Of a stretch of DNA of 64,000 bases, positions 32,708-46,373 are shown piece after piece. This DNA comes from Polyodon spathula (lineage: Eukaryota; Chordata; Actinopteri; Acipenseriformes; Polyodontidae). Location of the stretch: contig NC_054535.1 in the NCBI RefSeq assembly GCF_017654505.1, positions 45,844,664 to 45,908,663 of the forward strand. The letters are read 5' to 3'. The notes beneath the pieces were generated by a model, which searched no databases, had not been told where the DNA came from, and saw only the letters and a list, made by a program, of their open reading frames with translations. The first letter of the stretch is position 1, and every line of letters starts with the position of its first letter. Position numbers and translations under genes: made by a program.

Positions 32708-33240
32708 AGGGGTGAGGAGCTGCCGTCGTCCCCAGAGCCAGAGAGGGGTGAGGAGCTGCCGTCGTCCCCAGAGCCAGAGAGGGAGGAGGATCTGCCGTCG
32801 CCCCCAGAGCCAGAGAGGGAGGAGGATCTGCCGTCGCTCCCAGAGCCAGAGAGGGGTGAGGAGCTGCCGTCGCTCCCAGAGCCAGAGAGGGGTGAGGAGC
32901 TGCCGTCGCTCCCAGAGCCAGAGAGGGGTGAGGAGCTGCCGTCGCTCCCAGAGCCAGAGAGGGGTGAGGAGCTGCCGTCGCCCCCAGAGCCAGAGAGGGG
33001 TGAGGAGCTGCCGTCGCTCCCAGAGCCAGAGAGGGAGGAGGAGCTGCCGTCGCTCCCAGAGCCAGAGAGGGAGGAGGAGCTGCCGTCGCTCCCAGAGCCA
33101 GAGAGGGAGGAGGATCTGCCGTCGCTCCCAGAGCTCTGCCGTCGCTCCCAGAGCCAGAGAGGGAGGAGGATCTGCCGTCGCTCCCAGAGCCAGAGAGGGA
33201 GGAGGATCTGCCGTCGCTCCCAGAGAGCCAGAGGAGGGAG
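32708..33240 (+). repeat. 36-base coding minisatellite, copy B2
   Basis: Same unit as in B1 but about 13 to 15 units and a different order of the GGTGAG and GGAGGA variants, plus a truncated unit at about 33130-33137. Unit number and variant order differ from B1, so the array has rearranged since the duplication. Confidence 0.9.
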
Positions 33241-33289
33241 CCAGAGGAGCCGCCGTCGCTCTCCAGAGGGAGGAGCCGAGAGGGAGGAG

Positions 33290-33855
33290 CCGCCGCCGCC
33301 GCCGCCGCCAGAGCCCGAGAGGGGCCGCCGCCGCCGCCGCCGCCGCCAGAGGGAGCCGGGCCAGCGATGAGGGAGGGGCCGACTCCGCGCCAGAGGGAGC
33401 GGGCGCCGGCCGCCGACAACGCCGCCAGAGGGAGCCGGGCCGCGCCCCACCGCCGCCGCCGCCGCCGCCACCAGAGGGAGCCGGGCCGCCGCCCCCGCCA
33501 CCAAAGAAGGCTTGGGGCTCCGACATCAACCCCGCCCACCACCGCCCACCAAGGGACATAATTGGACGGGGGGAAGGGGGGGGGAGGGGGGGGAAGGAGA
33601 GGGGGGAGTTGGCCGATTGCGGCCGGTGTACGTTGTACATGGAGGGAGGTGTACATGTGTGGCAGAGCAAAGCTCTGCCGCAGGGATGCCCCCTCCTGCC
33701 TGCCACCAGAGGGAGCCGGGCCGCCGCCGCCGGAGGCCTCCGCCGCCAGAGGGAGCCGGGCCGCCGCCGCCTCCGCCACCAGAGGGAGCCGGGCCGCCGT
33801 GTTTAAATATGTCGCCGCCTCCGCCACCAGAGGGAGCCGGGCCGCCGTTTGAAAT
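33290..33855 (+). repeat. GC-rich CCAGAGGGAGCCGGG array, copy B2
   Basis: Seven to eight units spread through 33290-33855, separated by CCG repeats, a G-run at 33568-33603 and pieces of LTR. Unlike B1 the units are split into two groups, 33340-33500 and 33700-33850. Confidence 0.8.
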
Positions 33856-33895
33856 ACTGAACTGCAGTTGTCTCTGCGGCCTCTATCCTGTCTTC
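33657..33895 (+). repeat. 3' LTR remnant of the zinc-knuckle LTR element, copy B2
   Basis: The LTR start TGTGGCAGAGCAAAGCTCTG is recognisable at 33657-33678 and its end (GAACTGCAGTTGTCTCTG, then GGCCTCTATCC) at 33855-33888, but the middle has been replaced by GC-rich minisatellite units. In B1 the opposite happened: the middle survives and the ends are gone. Confidence 0.7.
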
Positions 33896-33932
33896 CGGTC
33901 ATTTTAAAAACATTGAAAACAGATACAGTATA

Positions 33933-34325
33933 TAGAGTACTGGGAATGCTTGCCTTTATTTTAAGAGTATTCACAAATGCCTCAATTGTGAATGAACGGC
34001 ATTCACATGGCTTTGACGTGTGTTGATTGTAATTTTTTTTACAAATCCCCCAATTTCTAATAAGCCTTCTTTATTCAACTACATCTCCTGCAACTATCAA
34101 CATACCACAGCTTTTATAGTTGTGCCTATCTGCTTTGTGCTGGGCAAGGTTGCCCCAGTGATTTTCTTGAAACTTGGCTTGTGTTTTTGATATCTCTACT
34201 TTAAATGGCAGGGCACTTTTAATGTATTGCCATTTGGATAGGGTAAATTTAAATAGTAGCCTAGTCTGTTGAAAGGGTTAAGATGTGAATCTGTGTACCG
34301 TAGCGGTTATGCAGTTGGAGTGAAA

Positions 34326-34327
<2 letters not shown>
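33933..34327 (+). other. Intron 2 fragment and trailing segment, copy B2
   Basis: 33933-34145 is essentially identical to 26040-26262. 34146-34327 corresponds to 26263-26580 with a deletion and many more differences. Ends at the Tc1 insertion. Confidence 0.7.
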
Positions 34328-35700
<1,373 letters not shown>

Positions 35701-36180
35701 TGTAGTGCTGTTTACACAATATGCTTGCAAACTAAAGATTGTAAGTTCAATTCCCATGTAGACCAGACTTTTTTTTATTATTTGTCTTTTTTTGCAGGCA
35801 AATATTCCATTTTAAAACAAAAATAAGTCGTTAAATATAAATGTTAAAGACGTCACTATAAGTGTGTTCCCTAGTATATTTCCATGTTGACAAAATATGT
35901 TAATTGTCATTAAACTCAGATGTCCTGTAATATACATATGTGTGGATAAAAGTGCTTGGGGTCTGCAAAAATCTGCAAAAAAATTACGTCTGGAGAAAAA
36001 GGAGATGGACATTTTTACCTTCCTTTGGCAACTTATTTCTCTTACTGCATGATAAGTATTTACTTTTTTTCTACATTTCACATAAGAGTATTGGGAACTA
36101 TGAATTAAAAGTGAAATGGTGCTTTTGGCTGATTTACTTTTACTGATGTCCCTTGATTGCGACATTTAGGTAGTGAAAAG
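35701..36180. other. Region without recognisable gene
   Basis: AT-rich, about 480 bases; nothing recognisable on either strand. Confidence 0.5.
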
Positions 36181-37345
36181 ACTAAGGAACGAATACTGGC
36201 TCAATTTTATTGGCTGATGAGGTGATGAAATATGTGGCTGAATGTCCAGAATGTTAACAAGTCATGCCATGGCGGGTTCGCTCGGCCCTGCTGGTCCCAC
36301 TGCCCCTGATTAATGTCCCCTTTGAGAGAATTGCAATGGACATAGTGAGCCTATTGAGCTCGTCTGACTATAGATGTACACATATTTTAATAGTGTTGGA
36401 CTACGCGACTAGATATCAAGAAGCAGTACCATTGAGATCCACGAGTGCATTAGCAATTACCAAGAGTTACTCCAGATCATAGTGAGAGTAGGGATCTCCA
36501 AAGAAATCCTGACTGATAAGGGAACTAACTTCATGTCCAAATGTTTAAATTAACTGTATAAATTGTTGCAAATTTGGTGCTTTCAGAGCTCCGATTATTA
36601 CCGCAGACGGACACACTGGTAGAAAGCGTTATTCAGACATTGAAACAAATGCTGAGGTGGTTTGTCAACCAAGAGCAAAAAATTGGGTAAAACTCCTTCC
36701 CTACCTAATGTTTGCAGTGAGAGAAGTGCCTCAGAGTTCAACCATGTTTTTTCCCTTCAAGCTGCTGTAACGGAGGCAACCTCGAGGTATAAAGACCAAA
36801 CTAAGAAAACATAGTCAAATGTGTAATAATGTTGAGAGACCGTCTGGAATTGGTTGTTTGTTTGGTGCAGTTAAAACTGGCTCAGCATCGGCAGGAGCAA
36901 CAAACAAGCATGGATTCGGACCTTTTGACCAGGAGATAAGGTACCTTATGAGATGAAATGGAAACTGGTAATGTAAATTATGAAATTAGACAATCCGATA
37001 ACCTGAATGAATTGCAAATGTACCATATTAATTGATTGAAACCCTGGAAAGAGTATATTGATAGACTTTCGGCTGTCCTACAGTCCCTAAGGGACGCGGG
37101 GCTGACAGCTAATCTCAGCAAGTGTGCATTTGGCAAACAATATCTTGGCTACATCATGGGTAATGGTCAGGTAAAGCTGGTTGCCTCTAAAGTCCAGGCT
37201 CTGGTGGAGACGGCGCTCCCAAAAACCAAGTCTGAGGTGAGATTGCTACTGGGGTTAGCAGGCTATTACCGCTGCTGTATCCCCTAGTACTCCACTATAG
37301 TTAACCCCTTGGTGGATCTCACCAAGAACCTTAGATAACTCTGTG
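36181..37345 (+). pseudogene. Gmr1-like pol fragment: integrase then reverse transcriptase
   Basis: The integrase part has MKYVAECPEC (zinc motif), PFERIAMDIVSLLSSSDYR, HILIVLDYATRYQEAVPL and ILTDKGTNFMS. It runs through a degraded C-terminal region and, after an apparent deletion, continues with the reverse transcriptase thumb YIDRLSAVLQSLRDAGLTAN, NLSKCAFGKQYLGYIM and LLGLAGYYRCCIP at 37036-37290. The order is again integrase before reverse transcriptase. It is a different copy from 11406-17023 (better match to the consensus in places) and has no LTRs in place. Confidence 0.82.
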
Positions 37346-39166
37346 GTATCTGGCGCTGCAAACCTTCCACTCTGAGGGGTGCGTAAGGTTGGTGGTATGC
37401 TTTCCCATAGACAGGGAGACACAATGGTCGGCCATTTTGGAGGAAGAGAGTTTTCTAAACAAATCCATTGTGGGCCAGGCAATGATTGGATAGATCGTGG
37501 GGAAGAGTTGGGCAGTACAAAGGGGACACATTCACCACATGGTCAGCGCGTAGTATGCACCAGGGGGACACAAGGGCCAAAGCTCCGGTGGGCGAGTTGG
37601 AGCGGACAGAGAAAACCGCGGTGGAATGGATAGGGGTGAGCATACTGTTTACAAGCCTATGCAGCCGGTGTATATACTTAACTTTAAGATTAAACTGGTA
37701 ATTAGTTAATATCTACTGTTAATCTGCCTTTTGTACACTTACTGTAAAATCCTCGAGAAATTATTGCCACTGTGCCCTGAGATATTCATAATGGATAAGA
37801 CTGTTTAACAAAAATTAGCTGGCCTCATTTTTTCACATCTTGCAAGATTGGCGCAAGATTGCACCATGGCAACCCTGCACTGTAATTAAAAATTGTTACC
37901 TAAGCAAATGCTCACAAATGGACTAATACTGAATCAATTATGTTCTGGCCAAAGATTTCCAATTAACTTCTGAAAACCATGTAAACTTTCATGTTAAACA
38001 TAGACTTCTAAAGTTTAACATCCAAAATATATATTGCAAATTGTAAAGTTAAACTAGCTATCAAAAGGGCTTTCGAGTTGATAAAATCCATGTTTTTTTT
38101 TTTTTTTTTTATAGCAGGTTTTCTGGTTGAGCCTTTGTTTTGTTTGTTTATCCAAACTGTATTTTTTTTTTTTTTTGCAAGTTAACAACATTTGGAATCC
38201 CAGTGAAAATAAATGACATAGAGATTCCAAAACACTAAAATCGAATGTGACAGACCTGCAACACCCCCTCAAACAGGAGCATACAGAAATGGGTTAAAAG
38301 ATTGAAGACACAAAGGAATTATTTTTAAAATATAACCATACTAAGCCCAGTTCAGTGTGATAATGAACAGAACAAAACATTAATTTATTAACATATCAGG
38401 TTCTTTATATTTTGTGGGTTGAGCAAGACAGAATGAAAAAATAACTCAATGATGAACTAACTGAAAGTTTACAGCAGTTTATTAAAAAAAAATGGGGGGG
38501 GGGGAGTAAAATTTCAAAATATTCATACACTAAGATTAAAACCTTTCAACTAAAACTCCCCTTTAAAACTAAAACTCCCCTTTAAAGCCTCTACCGCACA
38601 TTGGAATGGATGAAGGTAAATACGCTGCCCCTCCCGCTTAACTTAAGTGCATACTGATTACAAACTGCTACTAACTCAACTGCTAAGGCAACAGGCTTCC
38701 AATGCACGTAATATATATATATACACCCAGCCCTCCCAACAATGTTTTCCCCCAAAGTCCAGTGATGAGTAGTCTGTTGCAGCAGCTCCAGCGGCAGTTC
38801 CGTGCTTTTTCTTTAAATCACTAGCGGTTTGCTGCAGTCAGCTGGACGAGGGGCCCTCAGGCTCATTAAGATCATGGTGCTAATAAAATAAAGACAAACA
38901 AAAGAGAAATGTAACTACCCAGACACAGCTTGTTTTTACAGAAATCACTAAGCAGCAGACAAGCAGGTTAGATTGCTAATAATAATACCGTAACAGATTC
39001 CGGACGTGGAGGAAAGAATGAGTAAGAGTGTAAAAATGAACAGGTGCTTTTACTCGGAATGCACACAGGTCAGGAACTGATGACACACTGTATGTTGCTC
39101 CTGTTGTCTTCTGTCTGGGTTTGTGTGTGCCTCGCTCCTTTTCCTCTGGCTAGCTAGATAACGCCT

Positions 39167-39635
39167 TGTGACTGGACAGAGGCCCTACACCGTTAAATAT
39201 GTGTTTTTGTAGCTGGCAGCCATCTTGGCTCAGTAGAGGAACAGCCTGGAGCCAAGATGACCACTCTCTTCACAGACACGTGTTAATTAATTTAAATTGA
39301 TATGGTGTGGTGTCTTTCTGAGGAGGCTAATGGACCGATTGATCAATTAACCACCTGGAGAAGAAACCACAGTATTTAAGAACAAAAGAATGTGTGTTTT
39401 GTTGCTGAGATGGTTCAGGGAAGGCATGCCAGCCCTAAACAGTAAGAGAGGTTAGTTCAGGAGCCGAGATATCCGTGCTTGGGTGCTGTTTTTTCTTAAA
39501 TTATTTGTTTGTTTAAATTTTTTGTTTTGTTTGTGAAAGAATAAAAGTGCTCAAAGCACTGAACTGCAGCTTTCCGGGTCTGTGTTTTGCTATTGTTGCC
39601 CTTGACCAGCCTTGACCGCACACATCTATGCCACA
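39167..39635 (+). mobile_element. Solo LTR, family C (copy in A3)
   Basis: Same insertion as 2464-2930 and 17520-17988, here in plus orientation because the whole block is inverted: TGTGACTGGACAG to CTATGCCACA. Confidence 0.75.
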
Positions 39636-40101
39636 TACCTGTTTTATATGCTTGGGTTAAACGAGTCCATGTGCAAATGTAGTTAATTCATTGTCAGTCT
39701 GATAATTGCAAATGATATACACAGTGAGGAAAGGCAAATGCAAAAGAAAAACAAATCTTATTGATTAAATAAATCAACTCAATACTAAAAACATACACTA
39801 GTAACATAATATGAAATAAGTGCAATCAAACAAAAGCTTTTATACATAGTGCAAAATAAGTCAAGTGAATAGTGCACACAAACAATAAGTAACATATAAA
39901 TCAAATAGTGTATACAAATAATAACTATAAAACAACATGTGTACAACATCATCCTGACCACACCGGCACCTGCGTGTTTCCGTTAATCGGGGGGGGGGGT
40001 TAAGAATTTAGCGCCAGAAAGCTGCAGCAGGAAAAAGGTTACAGGCACTGGAGCACAAACCTAGATTCAGACTTTTTTTCTGTGAATGGGACATATTCTT
40101 G

Positions 40102-40790
40102 ATGAACAGACAGACAACAATAATCCAGATGCCATGTTATTTTATTTTTAATCTAATTGTCTGATGACACACAAACATACTCAATAGTAACGCTGATAAG
40201 CAATACAGTGGCATGTATTGCTTTATTGTAATCCATGTGTTGGTCCCGAAATAATAACAGTCCCGTTCTTAAACACCCAAACGAAACACAAAACACATAC
40301 ACTTGTCCACAGTGCGTGCTAAAGTGCTCATGGTGTTAGTACAGTTCTTTGTGAAACAAAATGCAGGGATGTCCAGGCCTGTAGTGACAGCTCCGGATCA
40401 TGTTAACTGTCTAATAAATAACAAACAGTACAATTAGACTTGACAAAACAAACAAACAATAAACACTCATGGTTATTTTACTTTCATCCTTCAGCATTTT
40501 TCTTAACCATAAAGAAACAGAGCTACCAAGCTACGTCCCCTATTTGTACCTTCAGTCAGGCCCCCTTGGTTAGCGAGTGCAGCCGTTTCTCCTCCAATCC
40601 CCGGTTGCCACATCGCTTTCCCCCTGGGGTAATAACTTAATGTACCGCATCTGAGCCCCCTTTGTAGATGGCCGCCTACTACCTAACCCTGGGAATGAAT
40701 TGTCAGGCCATCCAGTCCAACGCACTCTGTTCCTTCTACACTGCATCCTCACAGGTCGGGAGGGAGAGGTATCAGTAAGAATCATTCACA
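40102..40790 (-). mobile_element. Gmr1-like LTR remnant (copy in A3)
   Basis: Complement of the LTR at 1233-1981. The LTR 3' end and adjoining flank (about 75 bases) are deleted at 40101. The other end TTCACA at 40790 is followed by GGGCT, the complement of the AGCCC target duplication. Confidence 0.83.
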
Positions 40791-42248
40791 GGGCTACATA
40801 CAGATATGTAATCCATATATTTTATTTTAATGCATAATAGATTTGGTTTGTGTTTTTTTTTCTAAGCAACAGAACTAAATATACTTCCATGTATTGAACC
40901 ATGCTGTTGACTTTCCATATGGATGATATATCCTCCTACCGTATTTCATCTCCATACCAACTTGGTGGTGGTTTTTTATGGCGGATTTTAATAAATTCAA
41001 TGGCTGAATGGTTCTCTTGTCCTTGATATTGTTACTTTATAAAAGAATGATAATTTACGATACATATATACAATGCCTATAATTTGTTGTTATTTACTAC
41101 AACAAATTCTCAAAGGGTGTAGCTGAATTATATTTTTGTTAAAGTAAACATGATAGTGGAACACTGGAACTTTAAAATGAGTTGGGTAAATAGTTCTCCT
41201 GTATCATGTAGAGCTTCTGTTTTTCGGGTTTTATTAATCGTATTTTTCGATGCTTATTTTTTAGCTATTTTCGAGTTTTATGTAAATCGTTTTTTTCAGG
41301 GCTTTTCATTTTTGATATATTGTATGAAATTAGTGTTTTCGGTTACTTTCCAAAATGCTTGAGCATTTCTTTTTTTTTTTTCTGTCAAAATATGTATAGT
41401 AGTAACTCGACAGTACTTGCACACTTAAGTTGTACCTTCTTTCCTTTGCTGTCTTCCACAGTGAAATCCCTATGGTCACGGGCACATTCTTCTGGGGTTT
41501 TTGTGTGTAGGCATTTTTGTACATTTCACCACAATTCTGTTTTAAATCCTCTGTATCTTAACTGTAATACAGCTTTAAATCCACTAACAAGCCTCCATCT
41601 TGATTGTAATCTTGTTTTAAATCTCACAAGCAGAGTCTCCAATAGAAATGTAGGAATGTGCTGTCACTCAGTAGTTGGGGCGGGTTTAAAGTATTCAGAA
41701 CGAATCAATGATAGATGCAAGTCAGGAAGGCGGGACATTACCCAGCAGCACTGGGAAATGTATTTATTGTTATTTTTGTAGTAGGTTTTATTTTTTAATG
41801 GGAAAAGGGTAAAGTCAACATGAATTGATTAACTGTTTCCACAGTTTTTTCTGTGTTTTCTGGTGTTTATTGGCTATCAACCGATTTAATTTTTTTTGTA
41901 TCGGGGCTGTTTTATCGGGTTTTATTGGAGAAAACTGAAAATTAGAAGCTCTAATCATATGTAATGCTGCCTAAAACTAGTGTTTTCTGTGAGAGACCTG
42001 TTACTCTAGATTACACTGTAAGTGGCCTTTCCAATGCTATCACCCTTGTTCATCATTTTCTTTGAAAAAAACCTTGAAAGATACTAAAATTTATATAGCA
42101 ATTATTTTTTTCATATAGGAAATGTAATACAGAATAACTTAACATGAGGATTTTGCTGTTGATAGATCTATTTATTTTAATAAATTCACACTCTGAACAG
42201 AGTCTAGACAAAACACAATTTAAGATAATTCAGACCGTTCCGATCACG

Positions 42249-42422
42249 TTAACCTCCTCCTGTAGCTGGAGCGGGGGCTGGGGCAGGAGTCAGAAGAGGA
42301 AGCAATCGAAGGAGAGTAAGTAAGGAAATCAGATTATTCCCTTGTGATGGGTTGGATGGATAGAATGGATTGAATGGAATGGATGGATTGAAAGGAGGTG
42401 GATATGGTCTGAATCTGAAGCC
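42249..42422 (-). CDS. Exon 4 of SCPP-like gene copy 2 (isolated)
   Basis: 57 codons plus TAA (42249-42251), with acceptor TTCCACAG just upstream. It starts GFRFRPYPPPFNPSIP and has the amphipathic NNLISLLTLLRLLPLL and a shortened Pro-Ala repeat ending ATGGG. Fewer repeats than copies 1 and 3. A polyadenylation signal is readable on the minus strand near 42182. Exons 1 to 3 are missing: a TAT microsatellite and segment C follow directly upstream, so this exon has no promoter of its own. Confidence 0.62.
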   Translation of the reverse strand, partial: GFRFRPYPPPFNPSIPFNPFYPSNPSQGNNLISLLTLLRLLPLLTPAPAPAPATGGG

Positions 42423-42465
42423 CTGTGGAAGAAAAATAAGAAATAAGAAGCAGACATGAATAAAA

Positions 42466-42526
<61 letters not shown>
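42466..42526. repeat. TTA/TAA microsatellite
   Basis: About 20 uninterrupted trinucleotide repeats immediately upstream (in gene direction) of exon 4 of copy 2. Similar arrays occur in the same position upstream of copy 3 exon 4 (50163-50209) and copy 4 exon 4 (53505-53560). Confidence 0.95.
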
Positions 42527-42539
42527 TATCATATCTTTA

Positions 42540-42860
42540 CTGATTTATCAGGGTTACATGGTCAATGCTGATCCTGGTGGACCAATCCATTCTAGGATTA
42601 ATATAAAAAAATACTAAAAAAATGAAAGCTACTTTAGAACATGGATGCAGATTTAATTGTTTTATGAAAAAAAAGGGTTTGATTGAATAGAACTGATTGT
42701 ACAAACAGCTTTCATGTTGGAAGTGAGGCAGAGAGATCAACAGAATGTGAGTTCAGAAGTTGACAGACGTTTATCCAGACACCAGTGATGACAGAAAGAA
42801 GCTCCTACCAGCTGGTACACCAGGGTGTAACCATTAAACTGCCCCTCTGCAACAAATATG
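42540..42860 (-). repeat. Upstream flank segment C, copy 2
   Basis: Reverse complement of 6560-6904. Lies next to exon 4 instead of next to the promoter, showing that the promoter and exons 1-3 of this unit were deleted. Confidence 0.75.
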
Positions 42861-42865
42861 GAAAT

Positions 42866-44285
<1,420 letters not shown>

Positions 44286-45552
44286 TACCATTCCTGGGGT
44301 GGTGATAAGGCCCAAGGCGTCACCTCAGAAGTGGTATATATCATCGGAACCGCACTGGCCCGAAGTGGTTTATACCTCTTATAACACGGCTACCTGTCAT
44401 TTGTGGGAAGAAAAATAATTAAAATAATTAAAACACATTTAAATTAAGACAAAACCAGAAACTTTTATTGTGTATACATTCGCAGTGTAATATAGTCCCA
44501 AATTTTATATAATTTAATTAATTGTTCGCTTATTAAAAATAAATTGCACATGTTCGTTTATTGTGAATTTCTGCATCAAAAGTGCCATCTCACTAGAAAC
44601 TAGAGGGATGAGTACAACTGGATAATGGGCAGTTTCAAATGACACTAAGGAAGTAAGAAGAGCAGCTGCGATGGAGACTGAAGCCGGATCTTGAAGTGAG
44701 TTTGTGAACTCGTTATATGCGAGGCACACATATTCTAGTACATTTTCATCCTTTTGGATCTCAAAATATGTTTTTGTTATTTGTAGGACACCCTCGCATC
44801 AAAGTCGTGCCAGATTAAGTTGACGATCGAACCAGACTTTACGCATCAATCCAACCGTGGTGTCACGGGACAGTACTTCAGTTTCCCACAGATGTTTAAA
44901 ATCCAGGCCAGTAATTCAGGGCGTCATGTCTGGCCTTGTCATTACCTGCTTTTGTAAGAGTTTTCTTGACTGACATGAATATATTATTGCTGTCAGCAGA
45001 GATCTTAAAACGTCTGTTAAAATATGTATTTAGTCTAGCTCAGCATTATAAAACTGGAGACTGAATACTGGTCCTCAGTTGAACTTCTGCCACTGGCATA
45101 AAATTCCCTTATATTGTTGAGATTTTTTTGATTTATTTCCATAAAATGAATGTCCATATTTGTTTAATTCAAGTACATTAACCAACCCATGCTGTAGTTT
45201 TTTTTTTTTTTTTTTTAATTGTGTGTTTTTTAATCTTTGTTTTCTTCTATTTCATTTAGCTGTTCCTCATCTACTGTTATGTGTCTACTCTTGCTGGTGC
45301 ACTTATTTTATTTATTTTTTTTTTTTCAGATGGACTGCTGTCTTCACTCAGAAAGTTGGTGTTGTACCAGTTATGTGGATTTTCATCCCCAAATATATTA
45401 AAGGAAATAGGTGAAATGCCACTCATTTTTGGCAGTTTGTCATGGAATTTAGAATGTAGTGATGTATTCAGCGTGAAGCGGCTCATTAGTATGCAAGCCA
45501 TGCTATACGCTATATATACACATGGTCATGTGATGCTGTTTAACCAATCCCG

Positions 45553-45600
<48 letters not shown>
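44286..45600. other. Region without recognisable gene, ending in a TA microsatellite
   Basis: About 1.3 kb of AT-rich sequence. 44290-44400 contains GAAGTGG/GTGGTATATA words arranged as weak inverted repeats and may be the end of an unidentified DNA element. TA repeat at 45557-45597. No coding frame of interest. Confidence 0.5.
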
Positions 45601-45602
<2 letters not shown>

Positions 45603-45604
45603 CA

Positions 45605-46370
45605 AACTATCACCCAGCCCTCCCAACAATGTTTTCCCCCAAAGTCCAGTGATGAGTAGTCTGTTGCAGCAGGTACAGCGGCAGTTCCGTTCCTAATTGT
45701 CTGATGACACACAAACGCACTCAATAGTAATGCTGATAAGCAATACAGTGGCATGTATTGCCTTATTGTAATCCATGTGTTGGTCCCGAAATAATAACAG
45801 TCCCGTTCTTAAACACCCAAACGAAACACAAAACACATACACTTGTCCACAGTGTGTGCTAAGGTGCTCATGGTGTAAGTACAGTTCTTTGTGAGGGATG
45901 TCCAGGTAGATGCTGACCTGTAGTGACAGCTTCGGATCATGTTAACCGTCTAATAAATAACAAACAGTACAATTAGACTTGACAAAACAAACAAACACTA
46001 AACACTCACGGTTATTTTACTTTTGTCCTTCAGCGTTTCTCTTAACCATAAACAAAGAAACAGATCACCAAGCTACGTCCCCTATTTGTACCTTCAGTCA
46101 GGCCCCCTTGGTTAGCGCTGTCAAAGGGCTACATACAGATATGTAATCCATATATTTTATCTTAATGCATAATACATTTGTTTTGTGTTTTTTTTCTAAG
46201 CAACAGAACTAAATATACTCCCTGTATTGTACCATGATATTGGCTTTTCATATGGATGATATATCTTCCTATTGTATTTCATCTCCATACCAACTCGGTG
46301 GTGGTTTTGTATGGTGGATTTTAGTAAATTCAATGGCTGAATGCTTCTCTTGTCTTTGATAAAAAAATGA
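45605..46370 (-). repeat. Block A fragment of unit 3, with LTR remnant
   Basis: 45605-45690 matches 38725-38800, then jumps to a Gmr1-like LTR fragment (45700-46125, both ends deleted), then to the flank equivalent to 40800-41040. It is interrupted at 46374 by a DNA transposon and resumes at 48827. Confidence 0.8.
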
Positions 46371-46373
46371 TAA

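Larger units (their letters stand above)
37540..42030 (-). repeat. Segmental duplication block A, copy A3 (inverted)
   Basis: Reverse-complement copy of A2 (19575 down to 17024 and 11400 down to 10232) and of A1. Position 42030 corresponds to position 1 and 37540 to 19575. It contains the family C LTR at 39167-39635 and the Gmr1 LTR remnant at 40102-40790. The shared shortened LTR start makes A1 and A3 each other's closest relatives, even though they are in opposite orientations. Confidence 0.87.

Noticed and set aside
32489..33974. Long antisense open frames (up to about 426 codons) across the B2 minisatellites, and similar ones in B1
   Set aside because: They come from stop-free 36-base and CCG repeats read backward. 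They lack a domain, a start context or conservation between B1 and B2.
45160..45414. Phe/Cys-rich 84-codon frame resembling a membrane peptide
   Set aside because: Driven by T homopolymers; no start context or splice support.
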